Counted from the first letter of the stretch, positions 1 to 9,262 are shown. The stretch is 64,000 bases of DNA from Saccharopolyspora hirsuta (GCF_008630535.1 NZ_VWPH01000004.1:124001-188000), one strand, 5' to 3'. The notes: a model not told the origin generated them from the sequence alone. Numbers and translations: made by a program.

Positions 1-563
1 TGCAGGTGCAGCACCTCCGGGTTGGCCGCCAGCTCGGCGACGACCTCCGCGGCGAACTCCAGCGCGGGCACCCCGCCGATCCGCTCGGTGCCGGTCAGGC
101 TGCCGCCGGGGGTCGGCCGGTCGTCGACCAGCACGACGCTCTCCCCAGCCCGGGCGGCGCTGCGCGCGGCCAGCAGCCCGGCCGGTCCCGCCCCGATCAC
201 CAGGGTGTCGACGTGGGTGTGCTTGCGGTCGTAACGCGCCGGGTCGGGGACCTCGGCCAGCGTCCCCTGACCGTTGACCCCGCGGGCGACGAGCCCGTCG
301 GTCAGCTCGACGGTGGCCGCCTGCAGCATCGGCTCCGGGAACGGCTCCTCGACCTGCACCAGCCCGGTCGGGTCCTCGACCCAGGCCGCCCCGATCCCGC
401 GCGGCCGCCCCAGCTTCACGCTGGTGCCGATGCGGTGGACGCCGTTGGCCAGCAGGGCCGAGGCCAGCGTGTCCCCCGGGTGCCCGGTGTAGGTGCGACC
501 GTCGAAGGTGAAGGTCAGCGTGCGGCTGCGATCAACGCGGCCATACCCCTCGATCCGACTCAT
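1..563 (-). CDS. soxA: Sarcosine oxidase subunit alpha, N-terminal part (cut by window start)
   Basis: Large subunit of heterotetrameric sarcosine oxidase, which oxidatively demethylates sarcosine to glycine and passes the one-carbon unit to tetrahydrofolate. Only the first 187 codons lie in the window. They show the N-terminal Fer2_4-like domain (residues about 10-90, with SVKLGRPRGIGAAWVEDPTG) and then the dinucleotide-binding motif VIGAGPAGLLAARSAARAG at about residue 130. The aminomethyltransferase (GcvT-like) C-terminus would lie outside. The ATG overlaps the soxD stop by four bases (ATGA), giving the order glyA-soxB-soxD-soxA. The N-terminal domain lacks clustered cysteines, as is usual for SoxA. 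Identification is from recognisable family sequence; confidence is high although the gene is incomplete. Confidence 0.93.
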   Translation of the reverse strand, partial: MSRIEGYGRVDRSRTLTFTFDGRTYTGHPGDTLASALLANGVHRIGTSVKLGRPRGIGAAWVEDPTGLVQVEEPFPEPMLQAATVELTDGLVARGVNGQGTLAEVPDPARYDRKHTHVDTLVIGAGPAGLLAARSAARAGESVVLVDDRPTPGGSLTGTERIGGVPALEFAAEVVAELAANPEVLHL

Positions 564-1003
564 ACCAGTCCCGCCTCTCCGCGATGCAGTTCCGCCTCTC
601 CGCGATTCACAGTGGTGGTTGCGTCCAGAGCGATCTCACGTTTGGCGGTTTCTTGTGGCTGGTTTGCGTCACGGTCCCCTGAGGTGCGGTTGGACTGGAC
701 TGAAGTTGGCACCTGACTGCTCCAGTGCGTCGTTGCGGGGACGGGTTCGCCGACCTTGTAGATGGCGAGGAACTCGTAGGTGCGGGTGTCCCGGACGGCG
801 TTGAACCAGCGGCGGCAGCCCGCGCTGTGGCTCCAGCGCTCCGGGTACGGGCCCTTCTGGTTGTCGCGGTAGAACACGAACTCCGCCCACTCCTGGTCCG
901 ACAGGTCGGCGGGGTTGTCCGGGTAGGCGACGTCGGCTTGGCCGCCGTAGTGGAACTCGACCTCCTCGCGGGGGCCGCACCACGGGCAGTGGATCAGTTG
1001 CAT
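560..1003 (-). CDS. soxD: Sarcosine oxidase subunit delta with C-terminal extension
   Basis: Small zinc-binding subunit of heterotetrameric sarcosine oxidase. The N-terminus has the expected zinc motif (IHCPWCGPREEVEF) and the later segments EEW-like DQEWAEFVFYRDN, HSAGCRRWFNAVRDT typical of SoxD; the expected ligands C6, C9 and a downstream His/Cys are present. The family usually ends at roughly 90-105 residues, but this one has 147: about 45 extra residues after the conserved core are polar and contain a short internal repeat (RGEAELHRGEAG) caused by a 15-base direct repeat near 571-606. The stop overlaps the soxA start by four bases, so the tail cannot be shortened without losing coupling. 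It starts 15 bases after soxB. Function is clear; the role of the tail is unknown. Confidence 0.92.
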   Translation of the reverse strand: MQLIHCPWCGPREEVEFHYGGQADVAYPDNPADLSDQEWAEFVFYRDNQKGPYPERWSHSAGCRRWFNAVRDTRTYEFLAIYKVGEPVPATTHWSSQVPTSVQSNRTSGDRDANQPQETAKREIALDATTTVNRGEAELHRGEAGLV

Positions 1004-1018
1004 GGCAGTCCTCGCGTT

Positions 1019-2257
1019 TCAGTGGGCGACGGCGGCGGCGCCGTGCTCGTCCACGAGCGCCCCGGTCGTGAAGCGGTCCAGGGAGAACGGGGCGACGTAC
1101 GGGTGCGGCTCGCCGTGCGCGATGGTGTGCGCGTAGCACCAGCCGAGCCCCGGCGTGGACTTGAAACCGCCCGTCCCCCAACCGGAATTGACGTAGACGT
1201 TGTCATACGGGGTGCGCCCGACGATCGGGCTCGCGTCCGGGGTGACGTCGACGATCCCGGCCCAGCTGCGCAGCAGGTGCGCCCGGGCGAACACCGGGAA
1301 CAGCTCCACCGCCGCGGCCATCTGCCGCTCGATGATGTGGAACGCCCCGCGCTGGCCGTACCCGTTGTAGGAGTCCACGCCCGCGCCCATCACCAGCTCG
1401 CCCTTGTGCGCCTGCGAGACGTACACGTGCACGGCGTTGGACATCACGATCGTCGGGTGCACCGGCTCCAGCAGCTCCGACACCAGCGCCTGCAACGGGT
1501 GCGACTGCAGCGGCGTCCGGACGCCGAGCTTGTCCAGCAGCACCGAGGTGTGACCAGCCGCGCACAGGGCGACGGTGCCGCAGGCGATGTCGCCGCGCGT
1601 GGTGCGCACCCGGGTCACCCGGTCCCCGTCGACGTCGAAGCCGGTGACCTCGCAGTCCTGGATCAGGTCGATCCCGGCCTCGTCGGCCCGCCGGGCGAAG
1701 CCCCACGCGACGTAGTCGTGCTTGGCGATCCCGGCCCGGGGCTGGTAGGTGGCGCCCTGCACCGGGTAGCGGATGTCGTCGGAGGTGTTGACGATCGGGC
1801 AGACCTGCTTGACCTCGTCCGGGGTCAGCCACTCCGCGTCGATGCCGTTGAGCTTGTTGGCCTCCACGCGGCGGATCGAGTCGCGGACGTCCTGCTCGGT
1901 GTGCGCCAGGTTCAGCACACCGCGCTGGGAGAACAGGATCGGGTACCCGAGGTCGTCCTCCAGCCCCTCCCACAGCTTCAGGGCGTGCTCGTAGATGGCC
2001 GCGGACTCGTCCCACAGGTAGTTGGACCGGATCAGCGTGGTGTTGCGGGCCATGTTGCCGCCCGCGAGCCACCCCTTCTCCAGCACGGCGACGTCGGTGA
2101 TGCCGTGGTTCTTCGCCAGGTAGTGCGCGGTGGCCAGACCGTGCCCGCCACCGCCGACGATGACCACGTCGTAGGACTTCTTCGGCTCCGGGTTGCGCCA
2201 CAGGAAGTCGGGGTGCTCGGGCAGGTCCGCACCGGGCGGTGTGGTTTTCGTGCTCAT
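1019..2257 (-). CDS. soxB: Sarcosine oxidase subunit beta
   Basis: Catalytic flavoprotein subunit of heterotetrameric sarcosine oxidase (412 aa, normal length). It has an N-terminal FAD motif at about residues 31-60 ([20 protein letters not shown]) followed by [27 protein letters not shown] near residue 175-185 contains a His (about 180) at the position that carries covalent FMN in characterised enzymes (family knowledge). The C-terminal [14 protein letters not shown] and [12 protein letters not shown] segments close the FAD domain. The ATG at 2255-2257 overlaps the glyA stop by four bases, so the longer open frame upstream is not used. Product glycine and methylene-tetrahydrofolate would feed the adjacent GlyA. 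Confidence 0.96.
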   Translation of the reverse strand: MSTKTTPPGADLPEHPDFLWRNPEPKKSYDVVIVGGGGHGLATAHYLAKNHGITDVAVLEKGWLAGGNMARNTTLIRSNYLWDESAAIYEHALKLWEGLEDDLGYPILFSQRGVLNLAHTEQDVRDSIRRVEANKLNGIDAEWLTPDEVKQVCPIVNTSDDIRYPVQGATYQPRAGIAKHDYVAWGFARRADEAGIDLIQDCEVTGFDVDGDRVTRVRTTRGDIACGTVALCAAGHTSVLLDKLGVRTPLQSHPLQALVSELLEPVHPTIVMSNAVHVYVSQAHKGELVMGAGVDSYNGYGQRGAFHIIERQMAAAVELFPVFARAHLLRSWAGIVDVTPDASPIVGRTPYDNVYVNSGWGTGGFKSTPGLGWCYAHTIAHGEPHPYVAPFSLDRFTTGALVDEHGAAAVAH

Positions 2258-3546
2258 GCCTTCAGCTCCGGGTAGAGGGGACGGCTTTCGGCGAGGTCCG
2301 CGACCCGCTCGGCGAGGGCGTCGAGACCGATCTCCGGGGTTTCGGGGCGCAGCGCCAGCGCGATGATGTCCGCGACCTCGGTGAACTCCTCCTCGTCGAA
2401 GCCGCGGGCGGCCAGCGCCGGGGTGCCGATGCGCACCCCGGAGGACACCATCGGCGGGCGCGGGTCGAACGGGACGGCGTTGCGGTTGACCGTGATGCCG
2501 ACCCGGTGCAGCCGGTCCTCGGCCTGCTTGCCGTCCATCTCGGAGTTGCGCAGGTCGACCAGCACCAGGTGGACGTCGGTGCCGCCGGAGACCACGCCGA
2601 CGTTCGGCTCGACCAGCAGCCGGTCGGCGAGGATCCGCGCCCCGGCGAGGGTCCGCTCCTGCCGGTCGCGGAAGGCCTCCTCCCCGGCGAGCTTGAACGC
2701 CACCGCCTTGCCCGCGATCACGTGCTCCAGCGGCCCGCCCTGCAAGCCGGGGAAGACGCTGGAGTTGAGCTTCTTCGCCAGGTCGCCCTGCGCGAGGACG
2801 ACCCCGCCGCGCGGGCCGCCGAGGGTCTTGTGCGTGGTCGAGGTGACCACGTGCGCGTGCGGGACCGGCGACGGGTGCAGCCCGGCGGCGACCAGCCCGG
2901 CGAAGTGCGCCATGTCCACCATCAGGTAGGCCCCGACCTCGTCTGCGATCCGCCGGAACTCCGCGAAGTCCAGGTGCCGCGGGTAGGCCGACCACCCCGC
3001 GATGATCAGCTTCGGGCGGCGTTCCTTCGCCAGCCGCTCGACCTCCTCCATGTCGACGAGGTGGTCGTCCTCGCGCACGTGGTAGGCGACGGCGTCGAAG
3101 TACTTGCCGGAGAAGGTCAGGCGCATGCCGTGCGTCAGGTGCCCGCCGTGCGCGAGGTCCAGCCCGAGGAAGGTGTCCCCCGGTTCCAGCAGGGCGGCCA
3201 TGACCGCCGAGTTCGCTTGAGCGCCGGAGTGCGGCTGCACGTTGGCGTAGTCGGCCCCGAACAGCGCCTTGGCCCGGTCGATCGCCAACTGCTCGATCTC
3301 GTCGACGTTCTCGCAACCGCCGTAGTAGCGGCGCCCCGGGTACCCCTCGGCGTACTTGTTGGTCAGCACCGAGCCCTGCGCCTGCATCACGCTCAGCGGC
3401 GCGAAGTTCTCGCTCGCGATCATCTCCAGCGTGCCGCGCTGCCGGGCGATCTCCCGGGTGACGGCCGCGTGGACCTCCGGGTCCGCTTCCGCCAGCGGCA
3501 GCCCGAGCGCGCTCGGCGCCTGTTGACGATCAACCGTTACGGACAT
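2254..3546 (-). CDS. glyA: Serine hydroxymethyltransferase
   Basis: PLP enzyme interconverting glycine plus 5,10-methylene-tetrahydrofolate and serine, 430 aa. Family landmarks are [10 protein letters not shown] (residues 41-50), YPGRRYYGG, and [13 protein letters not shown] with the PLP lysine at residue 240. It heads the sox operon, so its likely job here is to consume the glycine and methylene-tetrahydrofolate made by SoxABDG rather than to serve as the sole housekeeping copy (inference). The ATG at 3544-3546 is preceded by AGGAGG at a good distance. Upstream is a TGATATATCA palindrome shared with other units of this block, suggesting co-regulation. Confidence 0.97.
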   Translation of the reverse strand: MSVTVDRQQAPSALGLPLAEADPEVHAAVTREIARQRGTLEMIASENFAPLSVMQAQGSVLTNKYAEGYPGRRYYGGCENVDEIEQLAIDRAKALFGADYANVQPHSGAQANSAVMAALLEPGDTFLGLDLAHGGHLTHGMRLTFSGKYFDAVAYHVREDDHLVDMEEVERLAKERRPKLIIAGWSAYPRHLDFAEFRRIADEVGAYLMVDMAHFAGLVAAGLHPSPVPHAHVVTSTTHKTLGGPRGGVVLAQGDLAKKLNSSVFPGLQGGPLEHVIAGKAVAFKLAGEEAFRDRQERTLAGARILADRLLVEPNVGVVSGGTDVHLVLVDLRNSEMDGKQAEDRLHRVGITVNRNAVPFDPRPPMVSSGVRIGTPALAARGFDEEEFTEVADIIALALRPETPEIGLDALAERVADLAESRPLYPELKA

Positions 3547-3570
3547 GCGGCCGTCCTCCTGTGCTGGTCG

Positions 3571-3584
3571 ATTGATATATCAGT
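3571..3584. promoter_or_regulatory. Candidate operator/promoter element upstream of glyA-sox
   Basis: TGATATATCA (3573-3582) is a perfect 10-base palindrome about 25 bases upstream of the glyA ATG; with flanks it reads GATATATCAGT, also found (with one or two changes) at 5513-5523, 9263-9273 and, reversed, at 36615-36625. AT-rich symmetry in such GC-rich DNA suggests a regulator site or a -10 region overlapped by one. The binding protein is not identified. Confidence 0.5.
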
Positions 3585-3598
3585 TGATGGCCACGCAT

Positions 3599-3628
3599 GG
3601 GGCCGTTGTCTCGACGGTCAACGGCCCC
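3599..3628 (-). terminator. Terminator-like hairpin after the mscR/MBL operon
   Basis: Perfect 10-base inverted repeat (GGGGCCGTTG / CAACGGCCCC) with a 10-base loop, 30 bases past the stop of the metallo-beta-lactamase-fold gene and before the glyA promoter region. No U-tract, as is common in actinomycetes. Confidence 0.55.
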
Positions 3629-3657
3629 TGCGGAGAACTTCCTTCGGCGGCGGGGGT

Positions 3658-4284
3658 TCAGTACCCCCGGGCGATCCACTCCTCCAGGTGCGGCGCCTCG
3701 GCACCGATGGTGGTCGAGCCGCCGTGTCCGGTGTGGACGGTCGTCTCACCGGGCAGCGCGAGCAGCGTCCGGCTGATCGACGCGATGATCGTGTCGAAGC
3801 TGGAGTAGGACCGGCCGGTGGCGCCGGGCCCGCCCTGGAACAGGGTGTCCCCGGTGAACACGACCCCCAGCTCGGGCGCGTGCAGGCAGGTCGAGCCCGG
3901 CGAGTGCCCCGGCGTCGGCAGGACCTCCAGCTCGATGCCTGCGACGGTGAGCGCCTGTCCCGCCCGCAGCTCCTCGTCCGGCTGGTGCTCCGGGTGGGTC
4001 AGCTTCCACAGCGGAGCCTCGTCCGGGTTGAGCAGGACGGGCGCCCCGAAGCGCTGGGCCAGCACGGGCGCCTGGTTGATGTGGTCGTCGTGGGCGTGGG
4101 TGCACACGATCGCCGTCACCCGGCGGTCGGCCACCTGCGCCGCGACCGCGTCGGCGTCGTGCGCGGGGTCGATGAGCAGGACCTCGCGGTCGTCCCCGAC
4201 GATCCAGACGTTGTTGCCGACCTCCCAGGTCCCCCCGTCCAGGGAGAACGTGCCCGAGGTGACCAGGTGCTCGATCGGGCTCAC
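3658..4284 (-). CDS. Metallo-beta-lactamase-fold hydrolase (partner of mycothiol formaldehyde dehydrogenase)
   Basis: 208-aa metal-dependent hydrolase. The HxHxDH motif is present ([11 protein letters not shown]), followed by the PGHSPGS histidine, the FTGDTLF aspartate and the HTGHG histidine, so all binuclear-site ligands appear intact. The GTG start overlaps the stop of the upstream dehydrogenase (GTGA). In mycobacteria and other actinobacteria the gene beside the mycothiol-dependent formaldehyde dehydrogenase encodes the same type of protein (for example Rv2260 next to Rv2259), and a thioesterase role on S-formylmycothiol has been suggested by analogy with S-formylglutathione hydrolase. 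Here the pair would remove formaldehyde made by N-demethylation. The substrate is inferred. Confidence 0.88.
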   Translation of the reverse strand: MSPIEHLVTSGTFSLDGGTWEVGNNVWIVGDDREVLLIDPAHDADAVAAQVADRRVTAIVCTHAHDDHINQAPVLAQRFGAPVLLNPDEAPLWKLTHPEHQPDEELRAGQALTVAGIELEVLPTPGHSPGSTCLHAPELGVVFTGDTLFQGGPGATGRSYSSFDTIIASISRTLLALPGETTVHTGHGGSTTIGAEAPHLEEWIARGY

Positions 4285-5372
4285 AGGACCACCACCGAGC
4301 GCAGGACGTCGCCGCGGTGCATCTTGTCGAACGCGGCCTCCACGTCGCCCAGGGCGATCTCCTCGGTCACGAACTTCTCCAGCGGCAACCGGCCCTGCAG
4401 GTGCAGGTCGACCAGCGCCGGGAAGTCGCGGGAGGGCAGGCAGTCGCCGTACCAGGAGGACTTCAGCGCGCCACCGCGGCCGAAGTACTCGATCAGCGGC
4501 AGCTCCGGCGCCACCATGTCCGGCGTCGGCACGCCGACCAGCACGAGCGTCCCGGCCAGGTCGCGGGCCTCGAAGGCCTGCTTCCAGGTCTCCGGCCGCC
4601 CCACCGCGTCGATCACCACGTCGGCGCCGAACCCGCCGGTGCAGTTCCGGATCTCCGCGACGACGTCGGCCTCCCGGGCGTCGACGACGTGGGTGGCGCC
4701 GAACTCCCGGGCCTTGTCCAGCTTCCGCGGGTCGCGGTCCACCGCCACGATCGTGGTCGCCCCGGCGAGCAGGGCCCCGGCGATGGCGGCGTCGCCGACG
4801 CCGCCGCACCCGATCACCGCGACCGAGTCGCCCCGGCCCACTCCCCCGGTGTTGATCGCGGCGCCGATCCCGGCCATCACCCCGCAGCCGAGCAGCCCCG
4901 CCACCTGCGGCTCGACCCGCGGGTCGACCTTGGTGCACTGCCCGGCGGCCACCAGGGTCTTCTCCGCGAACGCGCCGATCCCCAGCGCCGGGCTCAGCTC
5001 CTGCCCCGTCGCGGCCAACGTCATCTTCTGCGTCGCGTTGTGGGTGTCGAAGCAGTACTGCGCCTTGCCCTTGCGGCAGGCCCGGCACTGGCCGCAGACC
5101 GCGCGCCAGTTCAGGACCACGTAGTCGCCCGGCGCGACGTCGACCACGCCGTCGCCGACCGACTCCACGACCCCGGCGGCCTCGTGGCCCAGCAGGAAGG
5201 GGTACTCGTCGTTGATCCCGCCCTCCCGGTAGTGCAGGTCCGTGTGGCAGACCCCGCAGGCCTGCACCCGCACCACGGCCTCACCGGGCCCCGGGTCCGG
5301 GATCACGATCGTCTCGACGGAGACGGGCTTGCCCTGCGCGGTCGAGACGACTCCGCGGACTTCTTGCGACAT
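4281..5372 (-). CDS. mscR: S-(hydroxymethyl)mycothiol dehydrogenase (mycothiol-dependent formaldehyde dehydrogenase)
   Basis: Zinc-dependent medium-chain alcohol dehydrogenase, 363 aa, that oxidises the formaldehyde-mycothiol adduct with NAD; the family also has S-nitrosomycothiol reductase activity. It shows the catalytic-zinc segment [24 protein letters not shown], the structural-zinc loop [15 protein letters not shown] with four cysteines, and the cofactor motif [13 protein letters not shown]. The start at 5372 ([10 protein letters not shown]) matches the family N-terminus and has GAAGGAG upstream; a longer in-frame start at 5492 would add a low-complexity leader and cover the promoter. 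It lies between the Rieske demethylase and sarcosine oxidase operons, both formaldehyde or one-carbon producers. Confidence 0.95.
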   Translation of the reverse strand: MSQEVRGVVSTAQGKPVSVETIVIPDPGPGEAVVRVQACGVCHTDLHYREGGINDEYPFLLGHEAAGVVESVGDGVVDVAPGDYVVLNWRAVCGQCRACRKGKAQYCFDTHNATQKMTLAATGQELSPALGIGAFAEKTLVAAGQCTKVDPRVEPQVAGLLGCGVMAGIGAAINTGGVGRGDSVAVIGCGGVGDAAIAGALLAGATTIVAVDRDPRKLDKAREFGATHVVDAREADVVAEIRNCTGGFGADVVIDAVGRPETWKQAFEARDLAGTLVLVGVPTPDMVAPELPLIEYFGRGGALKSSWYGDCLPSRDFPALVDLHLQGRLPLEKFVTEEIALGDVEAAFDKMHRGDVLRSVVVL

Positions 5373-5500
5373 GCGGTGGTTCTCCTTCGTCTTGCTCGTC
5401 GACGGGAGGCTGGGAGGGAGGAGGCGGACCGGATCCGGCCCGCCGGGAGGTGCCGCGAATCCGGCACTGGTACCGGACTGGTACTGCGACATCCGCAGCT

Positions 5501-5523
5501 TGACATATCCGTGGTATATCAGT
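5501..5523. promoter_or_regulatory. Candidate operator upstream of mscR operon
   Basis: TGACATATCC (5501-5510) followed by GGTATATCAGT (5513-5523). The latter matches the TATATCAGT core seen upstream of glyA and the MHS permease gene. The two TATATC-like halves are 12 bases apart in direct orientation. It lies about 130 bases upstream of the mscR start, in the only non-coding gap (199 bases) before it. Confidence 0.45.
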
Positions 5524-5571
5524 CCAGAGCGCAGTTGGCGCCGAGTTCCCGGTGCCGGATTCGCGGCGGTC

Positions 5572-6717
5572 TCAGTCGGAGATGGCGGCCGTCACCCAGT
5601 CCCGGAACTCACCGATGTGGTGCTCGCTCGGGACCAGCACGCCGCCCGCGGCGTAGGCGCGCGAGGACATCGCCGGTTGGCAGCGCTCGCACGCGTCGAA
5701 GTCCTGCTGGTTGACCCGGTGGAACAGCTCGACCGAGCGGGACAGGTCGACGCCGCTGTCGATGACCTCCTGGGTGTAGAGCCAGTCGCACTCCACGATC
5801 GTGCGGTCCACCGCCACCGGGTACATCCGGTGGAAGATCACGTGGTCGGGCACCAGGTTGATGAACACCTGCGGGTTGATGGTGATCGCGTAGTAGCGCC
5901 GGTCGTGGTCCTCGTCGACGCCGGACAGCGTCTCGAACCCGCCCTGGCCGTCCACGGTGAACCCGGTGATGTCCTCGCCGAACTCCGCGCCGTGGCCCAC
6001 GAAGTACTGCGCCGCGTAGCCGTCGGCGAACTCGGGCAGCACCTCGGTCAGCTCGGGGTGGATGGTCGCGCAGTGGTAGCACTCCATGAAGTTCTCGACG
6101 ATGAGCTTCCAGTTCGCCTTGACGTCGTAGGTGATCCGCTTGCCGACCACCAGGTCGTCGATCCCCCACCCGTCGATCGTGCCGGGGTCGCCGAGCCGGG
6201 CGGTGACCGCGCCCTGCACGGTGTCCTCGAAGGACGGCGGCTCGTCGGCCAGGCAGACCCACACCGTGCCGAGCCACTCGCGCAGGTGGACGCCGATGAG
6301 CCCGTACTCGTCGCGGTTGACGTCCTGCATCGAGTTCAGGTTCGGCGCCGCGACGAGCTTGCCGTCGAGGCCGTAGGTCCAGGCGTGGTACGGGCACTGC
6401 AGGGAGCGCCGGACCGAGCCGGACTCCTCCACGCACAGGCGTGCGCCGCGGTGGCGGCAGACGTTGAGGAAGGCGCGCAGCGCGCCGTCGCGGCCGCGCA
6501 CGATCAGCACGCTCTCCCCGCCGACGTCGACGTTGCGGAAGTTGCCCGCCGTCGGCAGGTCGCTGCTGCGGGCCGCGGCGAACCAGTTCCGCTGGAAGAT
6601 GCGGGACTTCTCGAGCTCGAAGACCGCTTCGTCGGTGTAGTGCGAACCCGGCAAGGTCGGGATCAGGCTGGCGGCGGGTTCCGGCTGCTGCTGGCTGTGA
6701 ACTTCGACGGAACTCAC
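5572..6717 (-). CDS. Rieske non-heme iron oxygenase, betaine-demethylase type
   Basis: Oxygenase component, 381 aa. The Rieske [2Fe-2S] motif is CRHRGARLC (Cys-x-His) and [11 protein letters not shown] (Cys-x-x-His) at about residues 88-115. The mononuclear iron site is in [20 protein letters not shown], the arrangement seen in glycine-betaine, proline-betaine and carnitine monooxygenases (GbcA/Stc2/CntA relatives). Such enzymes cleave N-methyl or N-alkyl bonds and release formaldehyde. The GTG at 6715-6717 is preceded by AGGAAAGGA; the frame is open further upstream but lacks homology there. It follows its reductase by 77 bases. The neighbouring formaldehyde dehydrogenase and sarcosine oxidase genes support an N-demethylating role; the actual substrate cannot be read from sequence. 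Confidence 0.88.
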   Translation of the reverse strand: MSSVEVHSQQQPEPAASLIPTLPGSHYTDEAVFELEKSRIFQRNWFAAARSSDLPTAGNFRNVDVGGESVLIVRGRDGALRAFLNVCRHRGARLCVEESGSVRRSLQCPYHAWTYGLDGKLVAAPNLNSMQDVNRDEYGLIGVHLREWLGTVWVCLADEPPSFEDTVQGAVTARLGDPGTIDGWGIDDLVVGKRITYDVKANWKLIVENFMECYHCATIHPELTEVLPEFADGYAAQYFVGHGAEFGEDITGFTVDGQGGFETLSGVDEDHDRRYYAITINPQVFINLVPDHVIFHRMYPVAVDRTIVECDWLYTQEVIDSGVDLSRSVELFHRVNQQDFDACERCQPAMSSRAYAAGGVLVPSEHHIGEFRDWVTAAISD

Positions 6718-6794
6718 GAACGGTCCTTTCCTGCGGAGCGGCGATGTGAGGTCGGCGCGGGCCCGGCGGGCACCGCGCTCGGGGCGGGTTGGGA

Positions 6795-7973
6795 TCAGCG
6801 CAGGGCGGGCGCGGCCCCGGCCAGCTGGCGGCGCCACCGCCCGAACGGCCGGGGGCGGTCGATGGCGAGCACGGCTTCCGGGTTCCCGTCCGGGGCCCGG
6901 TAGACCGCGAGGAAGTCGAGCGCTTCGAGGCTGCCCTCGAGCACCTCGATCCGGGAACCGGCGGTGCGGTGACCGGCGAACTGGATCTTGTGGCCGTACT
7001 GGTCGGACCAGAAGTACGGCACCTCGTGGTGCGCTGGCGGCGCGTAGGTCTGGCCGAGCAGCGCCGACGCCGCGGCGACCGGCTGCTGCACGGCGTTGGT
7101 CCAGTGCTCCAGGCGCCGGGTGGTACCGAGGAAGGCCCGGTGGGAGTTGGCGCAGTCCCCGACCGCGAAGACACCGGGGACGTTGGTGGCGCCCTGCGCA
7201 TCGGTGACCACGCCGTCGTCGAGGTCGATGCCCGAGCCCTGCAACCACTCCACGCACGGCTCGGCCCCGATGCCGACCACCACCACGTCGGCGGGCAGTT
7301 CGCGCCCGTCGGTCAGGCGGACGGCCGTCACCCGCTCGTCGCCGACGAGCTCGGCGAGCGCGACACCGGTGTGCAGCCGCACGCCCTTGGTGGCGTGCAG
7401 CCCGGCGCAGACCGCGCCCATCTCGGTGCCGAGGGGCTTCATCAGCGGCACCCGGGCGGTTTCGACGACGTCGACCTCGACGCCCAGACCCGCTGCGGTG
7501 GAGGCGATTTCGGACCCGATGAACCCGGCCCCGATCACCACCAGGCGAGCTCCGGCGACCAGCTCCGCGCGCAGCGCCACCGCGTCGTCGAACGTGCGGA
7601 GCGTGTGCACGCCCTCCGGCAGGCCGCCGGGCAGGCTCCGCGCCCGAGCACCCGTCGCCAGCACCACGCCGTCGGCCGCGATCCGCTCGCCGTCGTCGAG
7701 GACCACCGACCGGTCCCCGGTGTCCAGGGCGGTCGCGGTGCGCCCGAGGCGCCACTCCGCCTCCAGCGCGTCGTCCTCCGGCGTCGACAGCTTCAGGTCG
7801 TCCTCCGAGTAGGTCCCGGCCAGGAACTCCTTCGACAGCGGCGGGCGGTCGTAGGGGGCGTGGACCTCGTCGCCGACCACGACGATGCGCCCCTCGAAGC
7901 CCTGATCGCGCAGCGCGCGGGTGGCGGTCAGCCCCGCGAGGGAGGCCCCGACAACAGCAATCGTCCGCATCAT
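6795..7973 (-). CDS. FAD-dependent ferredoxin reductase (Rieske system reductase)
   Basis: 392-aa pyridine-nucleotide disulfide-oxidoreductase family protein of the BphA4/ferredoxin-reductase type. N-terminal FAD motif VVGASLAGLTATRALRDQG, then YDRPPLSKEFL, a central NAD(P)-binding motif VVIGAGFIGSEIASTAAGLG near residue 150, and VFAVGDCAN of the second FAD segment; a reductase C-terminal domain follows. It should pass electrons from NADH to the Rieske ferredoxin encoded just upstream. The ATG at 7971-7973 overlaps the ferredoxin stop by four bases; the second Met at 7970 is also possible but would not overlap. The longer open frame is not supported. Confidence 0.92.
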   Translation of the reverse strand: MMRTIAVVGASLAGLTATRALRDQGFEGRIVVVGDEVHAPYDRPPLSKEFLAGTYSEDDLKLSTPEDDALEAEWRLGRTATALDTGDRSVVLDDGERIAADGVVLATGARARSLPGGLPEGVHTLRTFDDAVALRAELVAGARLVVIGAGFIGSEIASTAAGLGVEVDVVETARVPLMKPLGTEMGAVCAGLHATKGVRLHTGVALAELVGDERVTAVRLTDGRELPADVVVVGIGAEPCVEWLQGSGIDLDDGVVTDAQGATNVPGVFAVGDCANSHRAFLGTTRRLEHWTNAVQQPVAAASALLGQTYAPPAHHEVPYFWSDQYGHKIQFAGHRTAGSRIEVLEGSLEALDFLAVYRAPDGNPEAVLAIDRPRPFGRWRRQLAGAAPALR

Positions 7974-8317
7974 CGGACCTCTTCCGCGAGCGCTCCGGCG
8001 ACCTCGGCCCCGACCTCCACCGTCTCGAGCACGTAGACCTGCCCGTCGGTGACGACGACCTGGTGCGTGCGCACCGGTTTCCGGGCGGGCGGCCCGCTGG
8101 GCTTTCCGGTGCGCAGGTCGAAACATGCGGCGTGCAAGGGGCACTCGACCGCACAATCTTCGAGCCAACCGTCCGACAGCGAAGCATCTTGGTGGGTGCA
8201 CGTGTCGTCGATCGCGTAGAAGGTGCCATCCACGTTGAACACCGCGATTGCCACGCTGCCCTGCACGCGTACAGACTCTCCGACCGGGATGTCGGCCACC
8301 GCGCCAACTAAGATCAT
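7970..8317 (-). CDS. Rieske-type ferredoxin
   Basis: 115-aa soluble Rieske [2Fe-2S] electron carrier. The cluster ligands are visible in CTHQDASLSDG (Cys-x-His) and CPLHAACFDLRTG (Cys-x-x-His) at residues about 42-65, the pattern of BphA3/NirD-like ferredoxins. First gene of the ferredoxin-reductase-oxygenase operon, divergent from the IclR regulator. ATG at 8315-8317 has an AGGAGC ribosome site. Codon 3 is TTA (8309-8311), the rarest leucine codon in GC-rich actinomycetes and dependent on bldA-type tRNA in Streptomyces. The longer upstream frame runs antisense through the regulator gene and is rejected. Confidence 0.92.
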   Translation of the reverse strand: MILVGAVADIPVGESVRVQGSVAIAVFNVDGTFYAIDDTCTHQDASLSDGWLEDCAVECPLHAACFDLRTGKPSGPPARKPVRTHQVVVTDGQVYVLETVEVGAEVAGALAEEVR

Positions 8318-8335
8318 CGTTGCTCCTGTTGCTGA

Positions 8336-8362
8336 TTGCGGAACACGACGTGTGATTCGCAA
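8336..8362. promoter_or_regulatory. Candidate IclR-family operator
   Basis: Dyad TTGCG (8336-8340) ... ACACG-A-CGTGT (8343-8353) ... CGCAA (8358-8362), symmetric to within one base, in the 120-base gap between the divergent ferredoxin and IclR starts. Location and symmetry fit an autoregulatory IclR site; not experimentally supported. Confidence 0.45.
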
Positions 8363-8437
8363 CAGAGCATCCGGCACGCGCCGTTTCCCGTCAATTGGCC
8401 AAACCGAGATCATCCGCCGCGAGTTCGGAGTTGCAGC

Positions 8438-9232
8438 ATGCACAACAACGGCAAGGTCGCAGCCGCCGCCGAGCCCCGGACGCCCACCCAAGCCGTGGAC
8501 CGGGCCCTGTCGATGCTCGTGCTGCTGGCCCAGCGCGGCCCGTCCGGGGTCACCGAGCTGGCCCGCGAGCTGGGCGTCCACAAGTCCACCGCCTCCCGGT
8601 TGATGACCGCGCTGGAGAAGTTCCGGTTCGTCGAGCAGACCGGGACCCGCGGGAAGTTCCAGCTCGGGTTCGGCATCGTCCGGCTCGCCGGGGCGACCAC
8701 CGCGCAGCTGGACATCGCGCGGGAGAGCCACCCGATCTGCGCCCGCCTCGCGTCCGAACTGCGCGGAACGGTGAGCCTGAGCGTCCTCGAGAGCGGCGGC
8801 GCGACCGCGGTGGTGCAGGAGCCGAGCACCGAGCGCAACTGGATCGGCCTCCGCGTGCCGCTGCACGCGACGGCCAGCGGCAAGGTGCTGCTGGCCAGCT
8901 TCGGTTTCGAGGACCTCGAGGAGGTCCTTCGGCAGCCGCTGCCCCGGTTCACCGCAAACACCATCACCACGCGCGGCGCCCTGACGGCGGACCTGAACCG
9001 GGTCCGCGACCGCGGGTGGGCCGCGGCCAGCGGTGAGTTCGAGCGCGGCCTCCGCTCGGTCGCGGTCCCGGTGCGGGGACCGGGCGGGCGACTGGCCGGA
9101 GCGCTGAGCGCGTCGGCCGACGACGAACACCTCAAGACGGCCGATTTCCCCTACGTGGCAAGGATTCTCAGCCAAGCAGCCGAGGAGGTCCACGAGCGGC
9201 TGCGCCACCTCGCCGGGCCGCCGAACCCTTGA
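8438..9232 (+). CDS. IclR-family transcriptional regulator
   Basis: 264-aa regulator with an N-terminal winged helix (residues about 18-75: AVDRALSMLVLLAQ, VTELARELGVHKSTASRLM) and a C-terminal effector domain (HATASGKVLLASF, RDRGWAAASGEFERGLRSVAVPV). It is divergent from the Rieske ferredoxin-reductase-oxygenase operon and 117 bases upstream of the MHS permease, so it most likely controls both in response to the imported substrate or a breakdown product. The ATG at 8438 gives the usual family length; upstream in-frame codons lie inside the shared promoter region. Whether it activates or represses is not visible. Confidence 0.93.
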   Translation: MHNNGKVAAAAEPRTPTQAVDRALSMLVLLAQRGPSGVTELARELGVHKSTASRLMTALEKFRFVEQTGTRGKFQLGFGIVRLAGATTAQLDIARESHPICARLASELRGTVSLSVLESGGATAVVQEPSTERNWIGLRVPLHATASGKVLLASFGFEDLEEVLRQPLPRFTANTITTRGALTADLNRVRDRGWAAASGEFERGLRSVAVPVRGPGGRLAGALSASADDEHLKTADFPYVARILSQAAEEVHERLRHLAGPPNP

Positions 9233-9262
9233 CCGCCCGTGGTGCCACCGTTAGCGTGAACA

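Noticed and set aside
725..2275. 516-codon open frame on the plus strand opposite soxD/soxB
   Set aside because: Composition is the Val/Gly/Arg/Asp-rich pattern of antisense to GC-rich genes; no domain, and the opposite strand has clear sox genes.
2239..5124. 961-codon plus-strand frame opposite glyA and mscR
   Set aside because: Antisense shadow of three well-identified genes; no recognisable motif or ribosome site.
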